Shown piece by piece: positions 36,123-46,141 of a stretch of DNA of 64,000 nt. This stretch comes from Candidatus Eisenbacteria bacterium. GTDB lineage: Bacteria; Eisenbacteria; RBG-16-71-46; JACRLI01. The translations under genes were made by a program, and so were the position numbers. Every line of letters starts with the position of its first letter. Position 1 is the stretch's first letter. Where the stretch lies: NCBI GenBank assembly GCA_016235265.1, contig JACRLI010000007.1:1-64000 (forward strand), in the 5' to 3' direction. The notes under the pieces were generated by a model. The model was not told the origin of the DNA. It saw only the letters and a list, made by a program, of their open reading frames with translations, and did not search any database.

Positions 36123-39100
36123 TTACCTCACCACCGCCACCCGCCGCGTCAACATCCCTCCCCCGGCTTCCAGCCTGAGGAAGTACACGCCCGAGCCGAC
36201 GGGCTTTCCGGCGGCGTCCGCCAGGTCCCAGTTCTCGACGTGCGCGCCGGCGTCGCGGCGTTCCGCGATCAGGCGGCGCACGATTCGTCCCCCCACGTCC
36301 ATCACGTTCAGGGTCACCCGCGCAGCGACGGGCAGGCTGAACTCGATCCGCGCGCTTCTCCGCGCCGGGTTGGGCGCGATCCGGCCGAGCCACAATATGC
36401 GCGGGATGCCGGCTCCCGGAGCGGTGGTGACGTTGTCGAAGCGCACCATGGCCGGGGCGCTCTCATTGCCGCTGCCGTCCACGGCCGTCAGCTTGTAGAC
36501 GGATCCCGAATCGGCGGGGTCCGCGAAACCGGTGTCCGCGAGCGTGGCGCGCAGGTTTCCGGGGGCGGGTGTGAAGTCGGCATTCCGCCCGCGGTACAGG
36601 CGGAACTGCGCGAAGTCCCTCGCCGGGCTCGGGCCCCAGTGCAGGTGCGCCACTCCGCCGACGAGATCGCCCGTGAAGGGCGCGGGCACGGCGGGCGGCA
36701 GGTTGTCCACGGAATGCCCTGAATCCGGCGCGGAGTCGAAGTACAGGCTCGGAGTTGCGGTGGCGGCGCGGACCAGGAACACGGCGCTGTGCGTGCCCGC
36801 GCCGTTGGAATCGGCCAGCGTGGGCACCACGGCGCTGTAGATGCTGTCGGTGTAGGCGCCCACCGTGGCGACAGCGTCCCAGCCGGCGAGTTGCACGGCG
36901 AGCGGGCCGGCTCCCCGCGGTGCGGTAACCCGGCCCGGACGGAACCTCGGGTCAATCCTGCGGAATATCTCGTATCGAACGATCGGCACGGGTGCCCCGG
37001 GGCGATCCGCGAAATGCGCGGTGAAGGTCACGCGCACCTGGCGGCCTTCGTCGTTGCGGACGTCTTCGACACGGGAGATGCGCTGCACCGTGTTGGCGGG
37101 CTCGAACTTTTGAATCCGCGCAAGCTGCTGGTCCACCACAAACACGTTCCCGAAGGCGTCCACGGCGACCCCGCTGGGGTTGCCGAACTGGCCGGCTCCG
37201 CTTCCGGGCTCGCCCCAGCTGCCGAGGGCAGTCCCGTCCGGGCCGAGGCGGCGGACTTCCCGCGCCCCCAGCTCGGCGATGGAGGTCACGTAGACGTCGC
37301 CCTCCACGTCCACCCCCAGCATGCGGGGAATCCGGGAGCACTCTCCGGTGCCCTCGCCCAGCACGGACCAGGCGGCGATGAAGTTGCCTTCGACATCGAA
37401 CTTGCTGATGCGCCGGGCGCCCGGGTCGGCCACGTACACGAAGCTCGCCGCAAAGGTCGCGATGCCGGAAAGCGGCCCGGAGAAGCGACCATTCCCGGTG
37501 CCCGCGCCACCCCACATGCCCATCAAGCCCCCGCTGGACGAGAACCGCTGAACGCGGTAGTTGCCTCCGTCGGCCACGTACACATTCCCGGCGCCATCGG
37601 TGGCGATCCCTCCCATCGCGGCGCCGAATTGCCCGCCCGAGGTCCCGAAGGAGCCCCACTTCGCGACGTAGATCCCTCCCCCGGTGAACTTCTGCACCCG
37701 GTAGTTGTCCCGGTCCACCACGTACACGTAGCCGGTCGCGTCCACGGCCACGTCCACGGGGTTGTGGAACTGCCCCTTGCCGCTGCCGGTGGAGCCCCAG
37801 GCGGTCACGAAGTTCCCGCGGGAGTCGAACTTCTGGATGCGATCGTTGCCGGGGTCGGCCACGTAGACGTAGCCGGAGGCGTCGATGGCGACGCCCCGGA
37901 TGTCCCCGGTGGCGGGGCCGAACTGTCCCGGCCCGGTTCCGGGCGATCCCCACTTGAGTTGGAATGTGGGCGAGGACTTGGGGGGCACGACGGACTGCTC
38001 GAGGACGGTCGAGGCGCAGCCGATGAAGCTGGCGTCGCCGTCGTAGACTGCCGTCACGGAGTCGAGCCCCACTGGCAGGGCCGCCCCCACCGAGGCGCAA
38101 TCCAGACTGACGGTGGCAGTGCCCGCAACCAGTGCGGTGCTCGCGAATTCCACGCCGCCGAGCCGGAGATGCACCGTCCCCGTGGGAGTGCCCACGCCGG
38201 GCGAAGTCGCCGTGACTTGTGCGGTGAAGTTGACCGGTTGTCCCACGCCGGATGGGTTGGCGCTGGACGCCAGCGTGATGCCGGTGCCGGCGCGGTTCAC
38301 GATATGCAACCGCGGAGCGGAGGAGCTGCCAGTGCGGCCAATGTCGCCACCGTAGATGGCCACGATGGTATCCGGGCCCACCGGGAGGCCGGACGTGTTC
38401 AGCACGCCGACCCCGCCCGAGAGGGCCGCGGTTCCAAGGAGAAGCCCTCCGCGGTAGAAGCGCATCAGTCCCGTGGCCGCCGACGGGGTGACCGTCGCGG
38501 TCAGGCTCACGGACTGCCCGTAGACAGATGGGTTCGGGACCGAGCCCAGGACCGTCGTGGTTGGGGCGAACATGACCATGTGCCGGAGCGGCGCGGAGGT
38601 GCTCATGCTGTGCGTGGCGTCGCCCTTGTACTCGGCCGTGATGGTACGTGTTCCCACCGCGAGGGCCGCCGTGGAAAGCACGGCCACGCCACCGGACAGC
38701 GACTTCGAGGCGAGAAGGGACCCGCCGTCCATGAACCAGACCACCCCGGTGGCCCCGTCAGGGGTCACGGTTGCGGTGAAGGTCACGGAGTCGCCGAACA
38801 CGGTCGTATCCCGGTTCGCGACGAGCGAGGTGGCGGTCTGCATGGGTGTCACCATCTGCGACAGCGTCTGGGAAGTGCTTGCGCTGTACCCCGGGCCGGG
38901 AAGCAGGATGGCCTGGAGGGAGTGGATTCCCACGGTGAGCGCCGCGGTGGAGCATGCCGCCGTCCCCGACACCACGGGCACCGTCGCGACGGGCGCCGCG
39001 TCCGCCAGGAACTGAATGCTCCCGGTGGCGTATGAGGGCGTGACCGTGGCAACCATCGTGACGGTGGTCCCCAGGGCGGACGGATTCGGAGCGGATGTGA

Positions 39101-39503
39101 GCGTGGTCCTGGTGAAGGCCCCCGCGACCACCACCAGGTTGAAGACCGGCGATTCGCTGCGGGCGTAGGTGGCATTGCCTCCGAAGATGGCGGTGATGCG
39201 GTGCGTGCCGATGCTGAAGTCGAAGACGTCCACCGAGGCCTGCCCATGGCTCAGGCCAACGATGCCCAGCATCGTGGCGCCGTCGTTGAACTGTACCAGG
39301 CCGGTGGCCGTGGTCGGGCTCACGGTGGCGGTCAACGTGACCGGGTCCGCGAAGTTCACCGTGTCCGCACCGCTGCCAACCTCGATGCTGGTGGGAATCA
39401 GCTGCGCCCCCTCGGGGGCCGCAGCGGGCTGGGCAAGGGCCCGGGGGACACTGGCGACGAGGCACGATAGGAGTATCAATGGAAACAGGCGCACGAACCG
39501 CAT
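36123..39503 (-). CDS. Secreted Ig-like / NHL-repeat protein with FlgD-type C-terminus
   Basis: 1126-aa exported protein. Signal peptide (FVRLFPLILLSCLVASVPRALA). Residues about 35-500: five bacterial Ig-like (Big_3) repeats, each with TxTATVxPxxATGxVxF and VGxxxItAxYxGD. About 525-790: NHL beta-propeller repeats (GVAIDASGYVYVADPGNDRI, GVAVDAFGNVFVVDQQLARI). About 1036-1126: a FlgD/T9SS-like Ig domain (PNPARRSARIEFSLP, then GSGVYFLRLEAGGGMLTRRV) that serves as a sorting tail in FCB bacteria. AGGAGGTG 4 nt before the ATG. Surface binding or scaffold role inferred. Confidence 0.88.
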   Translation of the reverse strand: MRFVRLFPLILLSCLVASVPRALAQPAAAPEGAQLIPTSIEVGSGADTVNFADPVTLTATVSPTTATGLVQFNDGATMLGIVGLSHGQASVDVFDFSIGTHRITAIFGGNATYARSESPVFNLVVVAGAFTRTTLTSAPNPSALGTTVTMVATVTPSYATGSIQFLADAAPVATVPVVSGTAACSTAALTVGIHSLQAILLPGPGYSASTSQTLSQMVTPMQTATSLVANRDTTVFGDSVTFTATVTPDGATGVVWFMDGGSLLASKSLSGGVAVLSTAALAVGTRTITAEYKGDATHSMSTSAPLRHMVMFAPTTTVLGSVPNPSVYGQSVSLTATVTPSAATGLMRFYRGGLLLGTAALSGGVGVLNTSGLPVGPDTIVAIYGGDIGRTGSSSAPRLHIVNRAGTGITLASSANPSGVGQPVNFTAQVTATSPGVGTPTGTVHLRLGGVEFASTALVAGTATVSLDCASVGAALPVGLDSVTAVYDGDASFIGCASTVLEQSVVPPKSSPTFQLKWGSPGTGPGQFGPATGDIRGVAIDASGYVYVADPGNDRIQKFDSRGNFVTAWGSTGSGKGQFHNPVDVAVDATGYVYVVDRDNYRVQKFTGGGIYVAKWGSFGTSGGQFGAAMGGIATDGAGNVYVADGGNYRVQRFSSSGGLMGMWGGAGTGNGRFSGPLSGIATFAASFVYVADPGARRISKFDVEGNFIAAWSVLGEGTGECSRIPRMLGVDVEGDVYVTSIAELGAREVRRLGPDGTALGSWGEPGSGAGQFGNPSGVAVDAFGNVFVVDQQLARIQKFEPANTVQRISRVEDVRNDEGRQVRVTFTAHFADRPGAPVPIVRYEIFRRIDPRFRPGRVTAPRGAGPLAVQLAGWDAVATVGAYTDSIYSAVVPTLADSNGAGTHSAVFLVRAATATPSLYFDSAPDSGHSVDNLPPAVPAPFTGDLVGGVAHLHWGPSPARDFAQFRLYRGRNADFTPAPGNLRATLADTGFADPADSGSVYKLTAVDGSGNESAPAMVRFDNVTTAPGAGIPRILWLGRIAPNPARRSARIEFSLPVAARVTLNVMDVGGRIVRRLIAERRDAGAHVENWDLADAAGKPVGSGVYFLRLEAGGGMLTRRVAVVR

Positions 39504-39824
39504 AACACCTCCTGCCGCGGGGATGCAGGCCCAGGGTCGTGGCGGAGAGGCCGGGAGGCGGTACGGCAGATCGAGAGAGTTTGCCCAGGCGGCCGTGAGC
39601 GCCACTCTTCGTCGGATGGGTCGTGGAAGTCTTGTGACGATCATAGGGCGAGCCGGGCACCGCGGTCCACGTGCAATCCTCGAAGATCGCGGGCCGGCCA
39701 TTCCCGCCGCTCGTGCACAGCTGCGCGTGCCGCCCCCGCACTTGCCGGCCGCATGCTCATGCCGCCCCTACCCCTTCCCCGGAGATTCCTGCTACTCTCC
39801 GCCGGAACCGCCAAGGAGGGTCGC
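39504..39824. other. 321-bp divergent spacer
   Basis: No gene supported. It holds ribosome sites for both flanking genes and one plausible minus-strand promoter (39640-39669). No clear promoter was found for the M48 gene; only a TACTCT box (39793-39798) without a matching -35. Confidence 0.55.
39640..39669 (-). promoter_or_regulatory. Promoter of the Ig/NHL protein gene
   Basis: Minus strand TGGACC (39669-39664), 18-bp spacer, TATGAT (39645-39640). Leader of about 130 nt. Confidence 0.4.
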
Positions 39825-41339
39825 ATGAACGTCCGGTCCGGAATTCTCCGCCTCGCCCCTTTCGCGCTGATGCTGGCAGTGGTGCTCCTCTCGCTCGCGG
39901 CCGCACCGCGACCGGCGCGCGCCGCGGACGGACCGTCGCCCGCCGAGATCGTGCCCTTCGACTCCGCGAAGGCCGCCGCCGCCGCGCTGATCTCCGACCC
40001 CGCGGCCGCCACGCGCGCCTACCTGGAGTCCGTCCCCGCCGAGCGCCGCGAGAAGACCCGCGCCTACCAGCGCGGCGGGCGCCTGCTGGGGCTGGTGGAC
40101 TTCGTGTTCAACCAGCTGCTGGTGCTGGGCTTTCTGCTGCTCTCCGGGGCTTCCGCCCGCCTTCGCTCCTTCGTCGCGCGCCACACGCCGTCCCGGGCCA
40201 TGCAGACGGCGCTCTACTGGTTCATCTTCACCGGGGTCACCTGGGCGGTGGGATTCCCTCTGAGCGCCTATCAGGGTTACCGGCGCGAGAAGGCCTACGG
40301 CCTGCTCACGCAGGGCTTCGACGGCTGGATGCGGGACCAGTTCATCTCGCTGCTCATGGCCGCCATCCTGGGCGGACTCGCGCTGATGCTGCTCTACGCC
40401 ATCCTGCGCCGCTCGAAAGGCCGCTGGTGGCTGTGGGGCTGGCTGACGTCGGTGGCGCTCATGGTGGTGATCGTGGTCATTGAGCCGGTGTTCCTCGCTC
40501 CCGCGTTCAACAAGTTCACCCCGCTGCCCGACTCGCCCCTGAAGCAATCGCTGCTGTCCATGGCCCGCGAGCAGCACGTGCCGGCGAAAGACGTGTTCAT
40601 GGTGGACGCCAGCCGTCGCACGCAGCGCATCAGCGCCTACGTGAATGGGCTGTTCGGCACCATGCGGGTGGTGATGTACGACAACACCCTCCGCCGCTGC
40701 ACCCCCGACGAGGTGCGCACGGTGATCGGGCACGAGATGGGCCACTACGTCCTGCGCCACGTGTGGATCGGGATCGCGGTGCTGGGGGCGGTGTTCCTGT
40801 TGGGCTTCCTGTTCGTGCGGTGGGCCTTCGACTGGGTTCGCGTGCGCTGGCCGCAGATGGGCGTGGAGGGCGTGGGGGACGTGGCGGGACTGCCGCTGCT
40901 GCTGCTGCTCTTCAGCCTGTTCTTCTTCGTGGCCGAGCCGATCAACGCCAACATGACCCGCATCATGGAGACGCAGGCGGACAGCTTCGCGCTGGACGCC
41001 GCGCGGGCTCCCGAAGCCGCCGCGACGGTATTTCTGAAGCTCGGCGAGTATCGCGACCTGGATCCCGGCGAGTTGGAAGAGATCGTGTTCTACGACCACC
41101 CTTCGGGCCGCAATCGCATCCGGCACGCGATGGAGTGGCGTGCGGCGCATGCGGGGGCGGGGGCGGGGGCGAACTACGGGGCAGGCGCGGGGGCGAACTA
41201 CGGGGCAGGCGCGGGGGCGAACTACGGGGCAGGCGCGGGGGCGAACTACGGGGCGGGCGCGGGGGCAGGCGCGGGCGCGCACTCCGGGGCAGGCGCGGGC
41301 CTGGATTCGAGTGCGGGCGCGGGCGCGGCGCCCCGTTAG
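39825..41339 (+). CDS. M48 family (Ste24/CAAX-type) metalloprotease
   Basis: 504-aa membrane zinc protease. N-terminal signal/anchor, several membrane helices, zinc motif VIGHEMGHYV (HExxH) and third ligand Glu in RIMETQADSFALD. The order (membrane segments, SAYVNGLFGTMRVVMYDN, HEMGH) is that of CAAX prenyl protease 1 homologues. AAGGAGGG 5 nt before the ATG; an upstream in-frame ATG lacks a ribosome site. The last about 65 residues are a Gly/Ala-rich repeat (GAGANYGA) after the catalytic domain. Likely membrane-protein quality control. Confidence 0.9.
   Translation: MNVRSGILRLAPFALMLAVVLLSLAAAPRPARAADGPSPAEIVPFDSAKAAAAALISDPAAATRAYLESVPAERREKTRAYQRGGRLLGLVDFVFNQLLVLGFLLLSGASARLRSFVARHTPSRAMQTALYWFIFTGVTWAVGFPLSAYQGYRREKAYGLLTQGFDGWMRDQFISLLMAAILGGLALMLLYAILRRSKGRWWLWGWLTSVALMVVIVVIEPVFLAPAFNKFTPLPDSPLKQSLLSMAREQHVPAKDVFMVDASRRTQRISAYVNGLFGTMRVVMYDNTLRRCTPDEVRTVIGHEMGHYVLRHVWIGIAVLGAVFLLGFLFVRWAFDWVRVRWPQMGVEGVGDVAGLPLLLLLFSLFFFVAEPINANMTRIMETQADSFALDAARAPEAAATVFLKLGEYRDLDPGELEEIVFYDHPSGRNRIRHAMEWRAAHAGAGAGANYGAGAGANYGAGAGANYGAGAGANYGAGAGAGAGAHSGAGAGLDSSAGAGAAPR
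41156..41262 (+). repeat. 24-bp tandem repeat at the M48 gene 3' end
   Basis: Four nearly identical 24-bp units containing GGGGCGAACTACGGGGC, each coding GAGANYGA, followed by shorter GCGGGGGCAGGC-type units. Frame is kept. Confidence 0.9.
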
Positions 41340-41348
41340 GCTTCGCGT

Positions 41349-42746
41349 CTAGGCGAGGCCCCCGTCCGGGGCCATCTGTCCCGCGATGTCGGGTTCATTC
41401 GGCGGCAGTTCGGCGGGCGACTCCACCTCCGGCGCGTGCAGCTTGCGCGCTTTCCTGCCCACTTCCTTGAGATCCGGCACGTCCTTCCCGCCGGAGGCTC
41501 CCAGCTCGCGGAACTTGCGCGCGGTGACCAGCACGCGGGTCTCGAGCGAGCCGACGGTGTCGTCGTACGCGCTCACCGCCGTGTCCAGGCCCCTGCGCAC
41601 CCGGTCGAAGTGGCCGGCCAGCACGCACAGTCGGTCGTACAGCTCCGCGCCGAGATCACTGATTTCCTGCGCGTTCTGCGCCAGCTTCTCCTGCTTCCAT
41701 CCATAGGCCACGGCCTTCAGCAGGCTGATCAGCGTGGTGGGGCTGGCCGGGATCACCTTTCTGTCCACGCCGAATTCGATCAGGGATGGGTCGTACTGCA
41801 GGGCGGCGCTGAAGAACATCTCGCCCGGCAGGAACATCACCACGAACTCGGGCGTGGAGTCCTGCTGCTCCCAGTATGCCTTCCCCCCCAGGTCCGCCAT
41901 GTGCTTGCGCACCAGCGCCGCGTACTCCTTGAGCCGGGCCTCACGGGAGGCTTCGTCCAGGATCTCCAGGGCTGCAAGGTAGACGTTGGCGGGGGCTTTT
42001 GAGTCCACCACCACCGTCTGCCCGCCCGGCAGCCGCACGATCATGTCCGGGCGCCGGCGGCCGTCGTCGGTGTCGCTGGACTCCTGCTCCACGAAGTTGC
42101 AGTACGGCTGCATGCCGGCCATCTCCACCACGCGGCGCAGCTGGAACTCGCCCCACCTTCCGCGCGCGGTGGGCGAGCGCAGAGCCTGCACCAGGTTGGT
42201 GGTCTCCGACTGCAGCAGCTTCTGGGAGTCCGCCAGGCTCTTGAGCTGTTCCACCATCCCGGCGTAGTACCCGGCGCGCTCCTTCTCCACGTTGCGGATC
42301 TGCTCGTCCACCGCCTTCAGCGTATCCGCCAGAGGCTTCACCAGCGCCTCCACCGCCAGCTTGCGCGCGTCCAGGTCCCCCTGCGCGCCCTTCTGCGCTT
42401 CGCCCAGCTTGGCCTTCGCCAGCTCCAGGAAGGCCTCGTTGTTCTCCCTGAGGGAGCGGGCGGAGAGCGCAGTGAACGTGTCGGCGAGCTTCTTCTCGGC
42501 CTCCCCCAGCAGCGTCTTCTGCTCGGCCAGAGCACGGGTCTGCTCCTCCAGCCGCGCGGCCTGCGCGGCGCGCCCGGACTTCAGGTCGGACACCTCGCCG
42601 GTCAGCCCGACAATGGTCTGCTCCAACTGGGGAATGCGCTCGGCCTGCGCGGCGGCGCGGCCCATTCCGGCGCGGGCCAGGGCCCAGCCCACCAGCGCGC
42701 CCAGGACCAGGCCGACGGCCAGATAGAGGATTGGGGACAGCGGCAT
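41349..42746 (-). CDS. rmuC: DNA recombination protein RmuC
   Basis: 465-aa RmuC family protein: N-terminal membrane helix ([19 protein letters not shown]), a coiled coil to about residue 190, then the PD-(D/E)xK-like nuclease core ([56 protein letters not shown]). It limits DNA inversions and aids recombination. ATG at 42746 chosen with AAGGAG 5 nt upstream. Convergent to the M48 gene with a 9-bp gap. Confidence 0.94.
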   Translation of the reverse strand: MPLSPILYLAVGLVLGALVGWALARAGMGRAAAQAERIPQLEQTIVGLTGEVSDLKSGRAAQAARLEEQTRALAEQKTLLGEAEKKLADTFTALSARSLRENNEAFLELAKAKLGEAQKGAQGDLDARKLAVEALVKPLADTLKAVDEQIRNVEKERAGYYAGMVEQLKSLADSQKLLQSETTNLVQALRSPTARGRWGEFQLRRVVEMAGMQPYCNFVEQESSDTDDGRRRPDMIVRLPGGQTVVVDSKAPANVYLAALEILDEASREARLKEYAALVRKHMADLGGKAYWEQQDSTPEFVVMFLPGEMFFSAALQYDPSLIEFGVDRKVIPASPTTLISLLKAVAYGWKQEKLAQNAQEISDLGAELYDRLCVLAGHFDRVRRGLDTAVSAYDDTVGSLETRVLVTARKFRELGASGGKDVPDLKEVGRKARKLHAPEVESPAELPPNEPDIAGQMAPDGGLA

Positions 42747-42788
42747 GCACACTCCTTGGGTGGCGCGCCCGCCCGGGTCGCGCCGGCC

Positions 42789-44153
42789 CTACATGGCCCG
42801 AATATACGCTTTCGTGTCGAACTTGCGCGAGCATCCCGCGGCGTTCATGTAGCGCACCAGTCCGAAGATGGGCCGCTCCGGGCCCCAGGGCCGGTCGTGC
42901 TTGCCTCCGACGGCCCAGGCCACGCCGGCGTAGCCGTTGCAGTCGCGGCCGTCGAGCTGGTAGCGGTCGTTCAGCCGAACGGCGATTTCGAACGCCCCCT
43001 CGGGCGAGCGCGTCCACTCGAGGATCTTCTTGGCCCAGTACATCCGCATGTACCCGTGCATCCAGCCGGTGCGGACCATCTGCCGCTGGGCGGCGTTCCA
43101 CAGCGGATCGTGCGTGACGGCATCCTCCAGCTGGCGGCCGGAGTAGTGATGCTCCCGCGGGTCCCTCGCGTGCGCGGCCAGCGTGCGCAGCGCCCACGCC
43201 TCGCAGCCCTGCAGGCGGTCGTAGCGGGGATTGAACTTCACGAAGTTCACGCTCAGCTCGCGGCGCACGATCAGCTCCTCCAGGAACGCCTCCCGGTCCA
43301 CCCCGGGCGCGTGCGCCGCACTCACCGCCAGCGCCACGGCGCGCGGGCCGAGCTGGCCGAAGTGCAGGTAGGCGGACAGGCGGCTGGTGCCTTCGACCTC
43401 CGGCCGGTTGCGGCGGGCGGAGTAGCCGGGCAGGCCCTCCCTCAGGAACTTCCGCAGGCACCGGAGCCCCTCGGTGGTGCCTCCCGCGACGCCGGGCGCC
43501 GGCTGCACGCTGCGGTCCAGGGGCATCTGGTCCAGGGTCTCCACGCGCGGCGCGAGCGATTTCATGCCCCGCGGCGGATGCCACGAGACCCGTACCCGCC
43601 GGTCCTTCGCGCGCACCAGGAAACGCTCCAGGTGCGCGCGGAGCTTCGGGCGGATGGTGCGCGCCGAGTAATGCTCCCGCTCCAGCAGCGCCGAGGGCAC
43701 CACCACGTCGGAATCCACGGTCCAGAACGGCACGCGCAGTTCGCCGGCCAGCGAGGCGCGCCAGCGCTCGGGCTCGCGCATGGGGTTCTCGTCGCTGACC
43801 ACCAGCGCGGCATGCGCCTCGAGGCAGAAAGCCGCCAGGCCCCCCTCGTCGAGGCGGCGCAGCACCAGGCCGATGCCGCGCGCTTCCAGCCGCTCCGCGG
43901 TGTCGGCGAGACCCTGCATCATGAAGTGGAAGTGCCGGTAGTTGGCGCCGGGGAAGGAGGGCATGGGCCCGAAGAAGACCACCACCGGCACGCCCAGTTC
44001 GTTGGCCGCGGCGATCGCGGTCTCCAGCGCGGGGTTGTCGGTGGCGCGCTGGGCGCGCTGCATCCAGTAGACGACACAGCGGCCGGAGGAGTCGGGCTCG
44101 CCCGCGCGGCGGACAGTCAGGCGGACGGCGAGGTCGGCGTCGAGGCGCAGCAT
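42789..44153 (-). CDS. phrB: Class II CPD photolyase
   Basis: 454-aa light-dependent enzyme that splits cyclobutane pyrimidine dimers using FAD. Class II marks: opening VVYWMQRAQRATDNPAL, LSAYLHFGQLGPRAVAL, RRELSVNFVKFNPRYD and the closing signatures GWMHGYMRMYWAKKILEW and WAVGGKHDRPWGPERPIFG. Full length. Lies just downstream of the thioredoxin gene on the same strand (28 bp gap). Confidence 0.95.
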   Translation of the reverse strand: MLRLDADLAVRLTVRRAGEPDSSGRCVVYWMQRAQRATDNPALETAIAAANELGVPVVVFFGPMPSFPGANYRHFHFMMQGLADTAERLEARGIGLVLRRLDEGGLAAFCLEAHAALVVSDENPMREPERWRASLAGELRVPFWTVDSDVVVPSALLEREHYSARTIRPKLRAHLERFLVRAKDRRVRVSWHPPRGMKSLAPRVETLDQMPLDRSVQPAPGVAGGTTEGLRCLRKFLREGLPGYSARRNRPEVEGTSRLSAYLHFGQLGPRAVALAVSAAHAPGVDREAFLEELIVRRELSVNFVKFNPRYDRLQGCEAWALRTLAAHARDPREHHYSGRQLEDAVTHDPLWNAAQRQMVRTGWMHGYMRMYWAKKILEWTRSPEGAFEIAVRLNDRYQLDGRDCNGYAGVAWAVGGKHDRPWGPERPIFGLVRYMNAAGCSRKFDTKAYIRAM

Positions 44154-44181
44154 GGGAATCCGCGTCCGCGCGCCGCCGGGC

Positions 44182-45420
44182 CTACTTCAGCCCGGCCTTG
44201 GCCAGCGCCGCGCGCAGATCCTCCTCGGAGCGCGCGCCTGCGAAGTGGGCCACGATCTTGCCGGTGCGGTCCACCACCGCCACGGTGGGGATGGCGTTGG
44301 CCTGGTACTGCTGGGACACCTTGCCGTCGGTGTCGAGCAGCACCGGGAAGGTGTAGCCGAACTTCTTGACGAACTCCGCGGGCTTCTCGCGCTCCTCGGC
44401 CACGTTGACAGCCAGGACCTCCAGGCCCTTCTTCTTCATCTCGGCGTAGAGCGACATGATGATCGGCAGCTCCATCCGGCACGGCCCGCACCAGGTGGCC
44501 CAGAAATCCAGCAGCACCACCTTGCCGTGGTAGTCCTTGAGGCTGCGGGGCTTGCCGGAGAGATCGTTGAGCGTGAAGTCGATGCGCGGCTTGCCCGTGA
44601 GGTCCGCGAACTTCGGACGCTGCGGACCGAACTGCTCGACTTCCTGCGCGCCGTTGGGCGCGGAGAAGACGAACAGCGACTCGGGCAGCGGCTCGCCCAC
44701 GCGCACCATCTCGTAGCTGGTGGTCCAGGAGATCGAGTCGAACTGGGCGTTCCCGCCGGGCCGGGCGGCCATTCCCACCTGCTGGCGCAGCACGAGATGG
44801 CGGGCGACGTCGATCCACATCTCGCCGCCGGCGTCGCTGGCGCCGGCCACCCCGCCTCCGGCCAGCGAGTCGAAGGCCACCACGTGGCACGGTACCTTGT
44901 CGGGGCCCACCTGAAGCGTGTCCAACCGCTCGAGCCGCGGACCGCGCAGGTGCGCGTCGAGCGCGCGATAGTCGGCGAAGGGGTCCCGGTTGGGCTGGTT
45001 GGGCGGCGCCGGGAAGGCGGGATCGGTGTCCGCCGCGGTGAGCGGGTGGCGGATGTACTGGTTGAACCGGCCCACGTACAGCCACAACTGGTTCCCGTCG
45101 CTCACCGCCGTCTGGCCCATGGCCTCGTGCTGGATCTCGCGCAGGAACCTGCCGGATTCGCCGAACGCGCAGCGCATCGGAAACTCCACCTGCTGGCTCT
45201 GCCCGTGCACCACCAGCCGCACCTGGCCCCGGCCCTCGAAGTAGCCGGAGCCCAGCGTGGTGTAGGCGCGCGTCACATCCGCGAGGATGGACTGCACGTC
45301 GGGTGCGGCGGCGCCCTCGGCCGCGAGCGCGGATGGGGCGCCCGATGGTGGCATGGCGGCCCCCGCGGCGATGACAGCGATGAGAGCCAGGGCCGGGGCC
45401 CCGGGCAGCCGGTTCAGCAT
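44182..45420 (-). CDS. DUF2092-TlpA thioredoxin fusion
   Basis: 412-aa exported protein. Signal peptide (ALALIAVIAAGAAM region), then about residues 40-260 a DUF2092/LolA-like beta domain (GSGYFEGRGQVRLVVHG, EMWIDVARHLVLRQQV), then a TlpA/ResA thioredoxin with active site FWATWCGPCRMELP and cis-Pro loop NAIPTVAVVDRTGKIV. Periplasmic thiol reductase for substrates such as cytochrome c or lipoprotein partners is likely. GGAGG 5 nt before the ATG. Probably co-transcribed with the DsbD-alpha-like gene upstream. Confidence 0.88.
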   Translation of the reverse strand: MLNRLPGAPALALIAVIAAGAAMPPSGAPSALAAEGAAAPDVQSILADVTRAYTTLGSGYFEGRGQVRLVVHGQSQQVEFPMRCAFGESGRFLREIQHEAMGQTAVSDGNQLWLYVGRFNQYIRHPLTAADTDPAFPAPPNQPNRDPFADYRALDAHLRGPRLERLDTLQVGPDKVPCHVVAFDSLAGGGVAGASDAGGEMWIDVARHLVLRQQVGMAARPGGNAQFDSISWTTSYEMVRVGEPLPESLFVFSAPNGAQEVEQFGPQRPKFADLTGKPRIDFTLNDLSGKPRSLKDYHGKVVLLDFWATWCGPCRMELPIIMSLYAEMKKKGLEVLAVNVAEEREKPAEFVKKFGYTFPVLLDTDGKVSQQYQANAIPTVAVVDRTGKIVAHFAGARSEEDLRAALAKAGLK

Positions 45421-45566
45421 GAAGTCCTCCGTATGGGAACCTGTGGCGGGGTGCGCAGCAGCCGCGAGTCTGACGCAGGCGGGCGCGCGAGTCGAGGGGT
45501 TTCCCGGGCTGTGCTCCCCGGGCTGGACGCACGGCGCACAACGGAGCCGCCGGCCATGCTCGGTCC

Positions 45567-46088
45567 CTACTTCCGGGGCTCCTCCACCCGCACCTCGATC
45601 TGCACCGGCACGGTGACCGGCGCGAAGCAGGACTTGTCGTCGCACGCCTGGAACTTCAGGGAGGCCGCCAGCGCGTGGCTGCCCGGGCGCGCGGTCTTGC
45701 CCGCCTTCAGCGGCACCCGGATCTCGAACGAGCCGTCGAAGGTAGACAGCTTCTCGTCGCTGCCCTCCAGTTGCAGGACCCGGCCCTTCGGATACAGCGG
45801 TTTGCCTGCCTTGAACCCGGGAAGGGCCTTCACCTTGAGCTGCGTGGCCACCAGGTAGTCGGCCGCAGCGGGGTTGGCCTGGACGTGGTAGCCGGGCTTC
45901 ACCGTCACCAGCACCCGCGCCGTGTCGGTGGCCCCGCGACCCAGGGAAAGCGCCTCGACCGCCCTCACGCTCACGACGTCCTTGCCGGTGGGCATGGCGG
46001 CCCATGCGGAACCGGCGACGGCGCCAAGGAGAAGCATCGCCGGGGCCAGCGCCCCGGCTGCGGAAAGTCGCATTCCTGCTGGTCTCAT
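45567..46088 (-). CDS. DsbD alpha-domain-like periplasmic protein
   Basis: 173-aa exported protein: signal peptide (ALAPAMLLLGAVAGSAWA) and one DsbD N-terminal (alpha) domain, with GYHVQANPAAADYLVATQL and the thiol site FQACDDKSCFAPVTVPV (Cys-x4-Cys). Full DsbD also has a membrane part and a thioredoxin; these are missing. It sits upstream of the TlpA fusion, so the pair may pass electrons. AAGGAG 7 nt before ATG. Confidence 0.82.
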   Translation of the reverse strand: MRPAGMRLSAAGALAPAMLLLGAVAGSAWAAMPTGKDVVSVRAVEALSLGRGATDTARVLVTVKPGYHVQANPAAADYLVATQLKVKALPGFKAGKPLYPKGRVLQLEGSDEKLSTFDGSFEIRVPLKAGKTARPGSHALAASLKFQACDDKSCFAPVTVPVQIEVRVEEPRK

Positions 46089-46141
46089 TCTGGGCTCCTT
46101 GGGCATGCCGGGGCGAATCGGTGCGCAGGTGGAACTCCCCA

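Noticed and set aside
41156..41262. CRISPR-like regular repeats
   Set aside because: The units are contiguous 24-bp coding repeats without spacers and stay in frame with the M48 gene.
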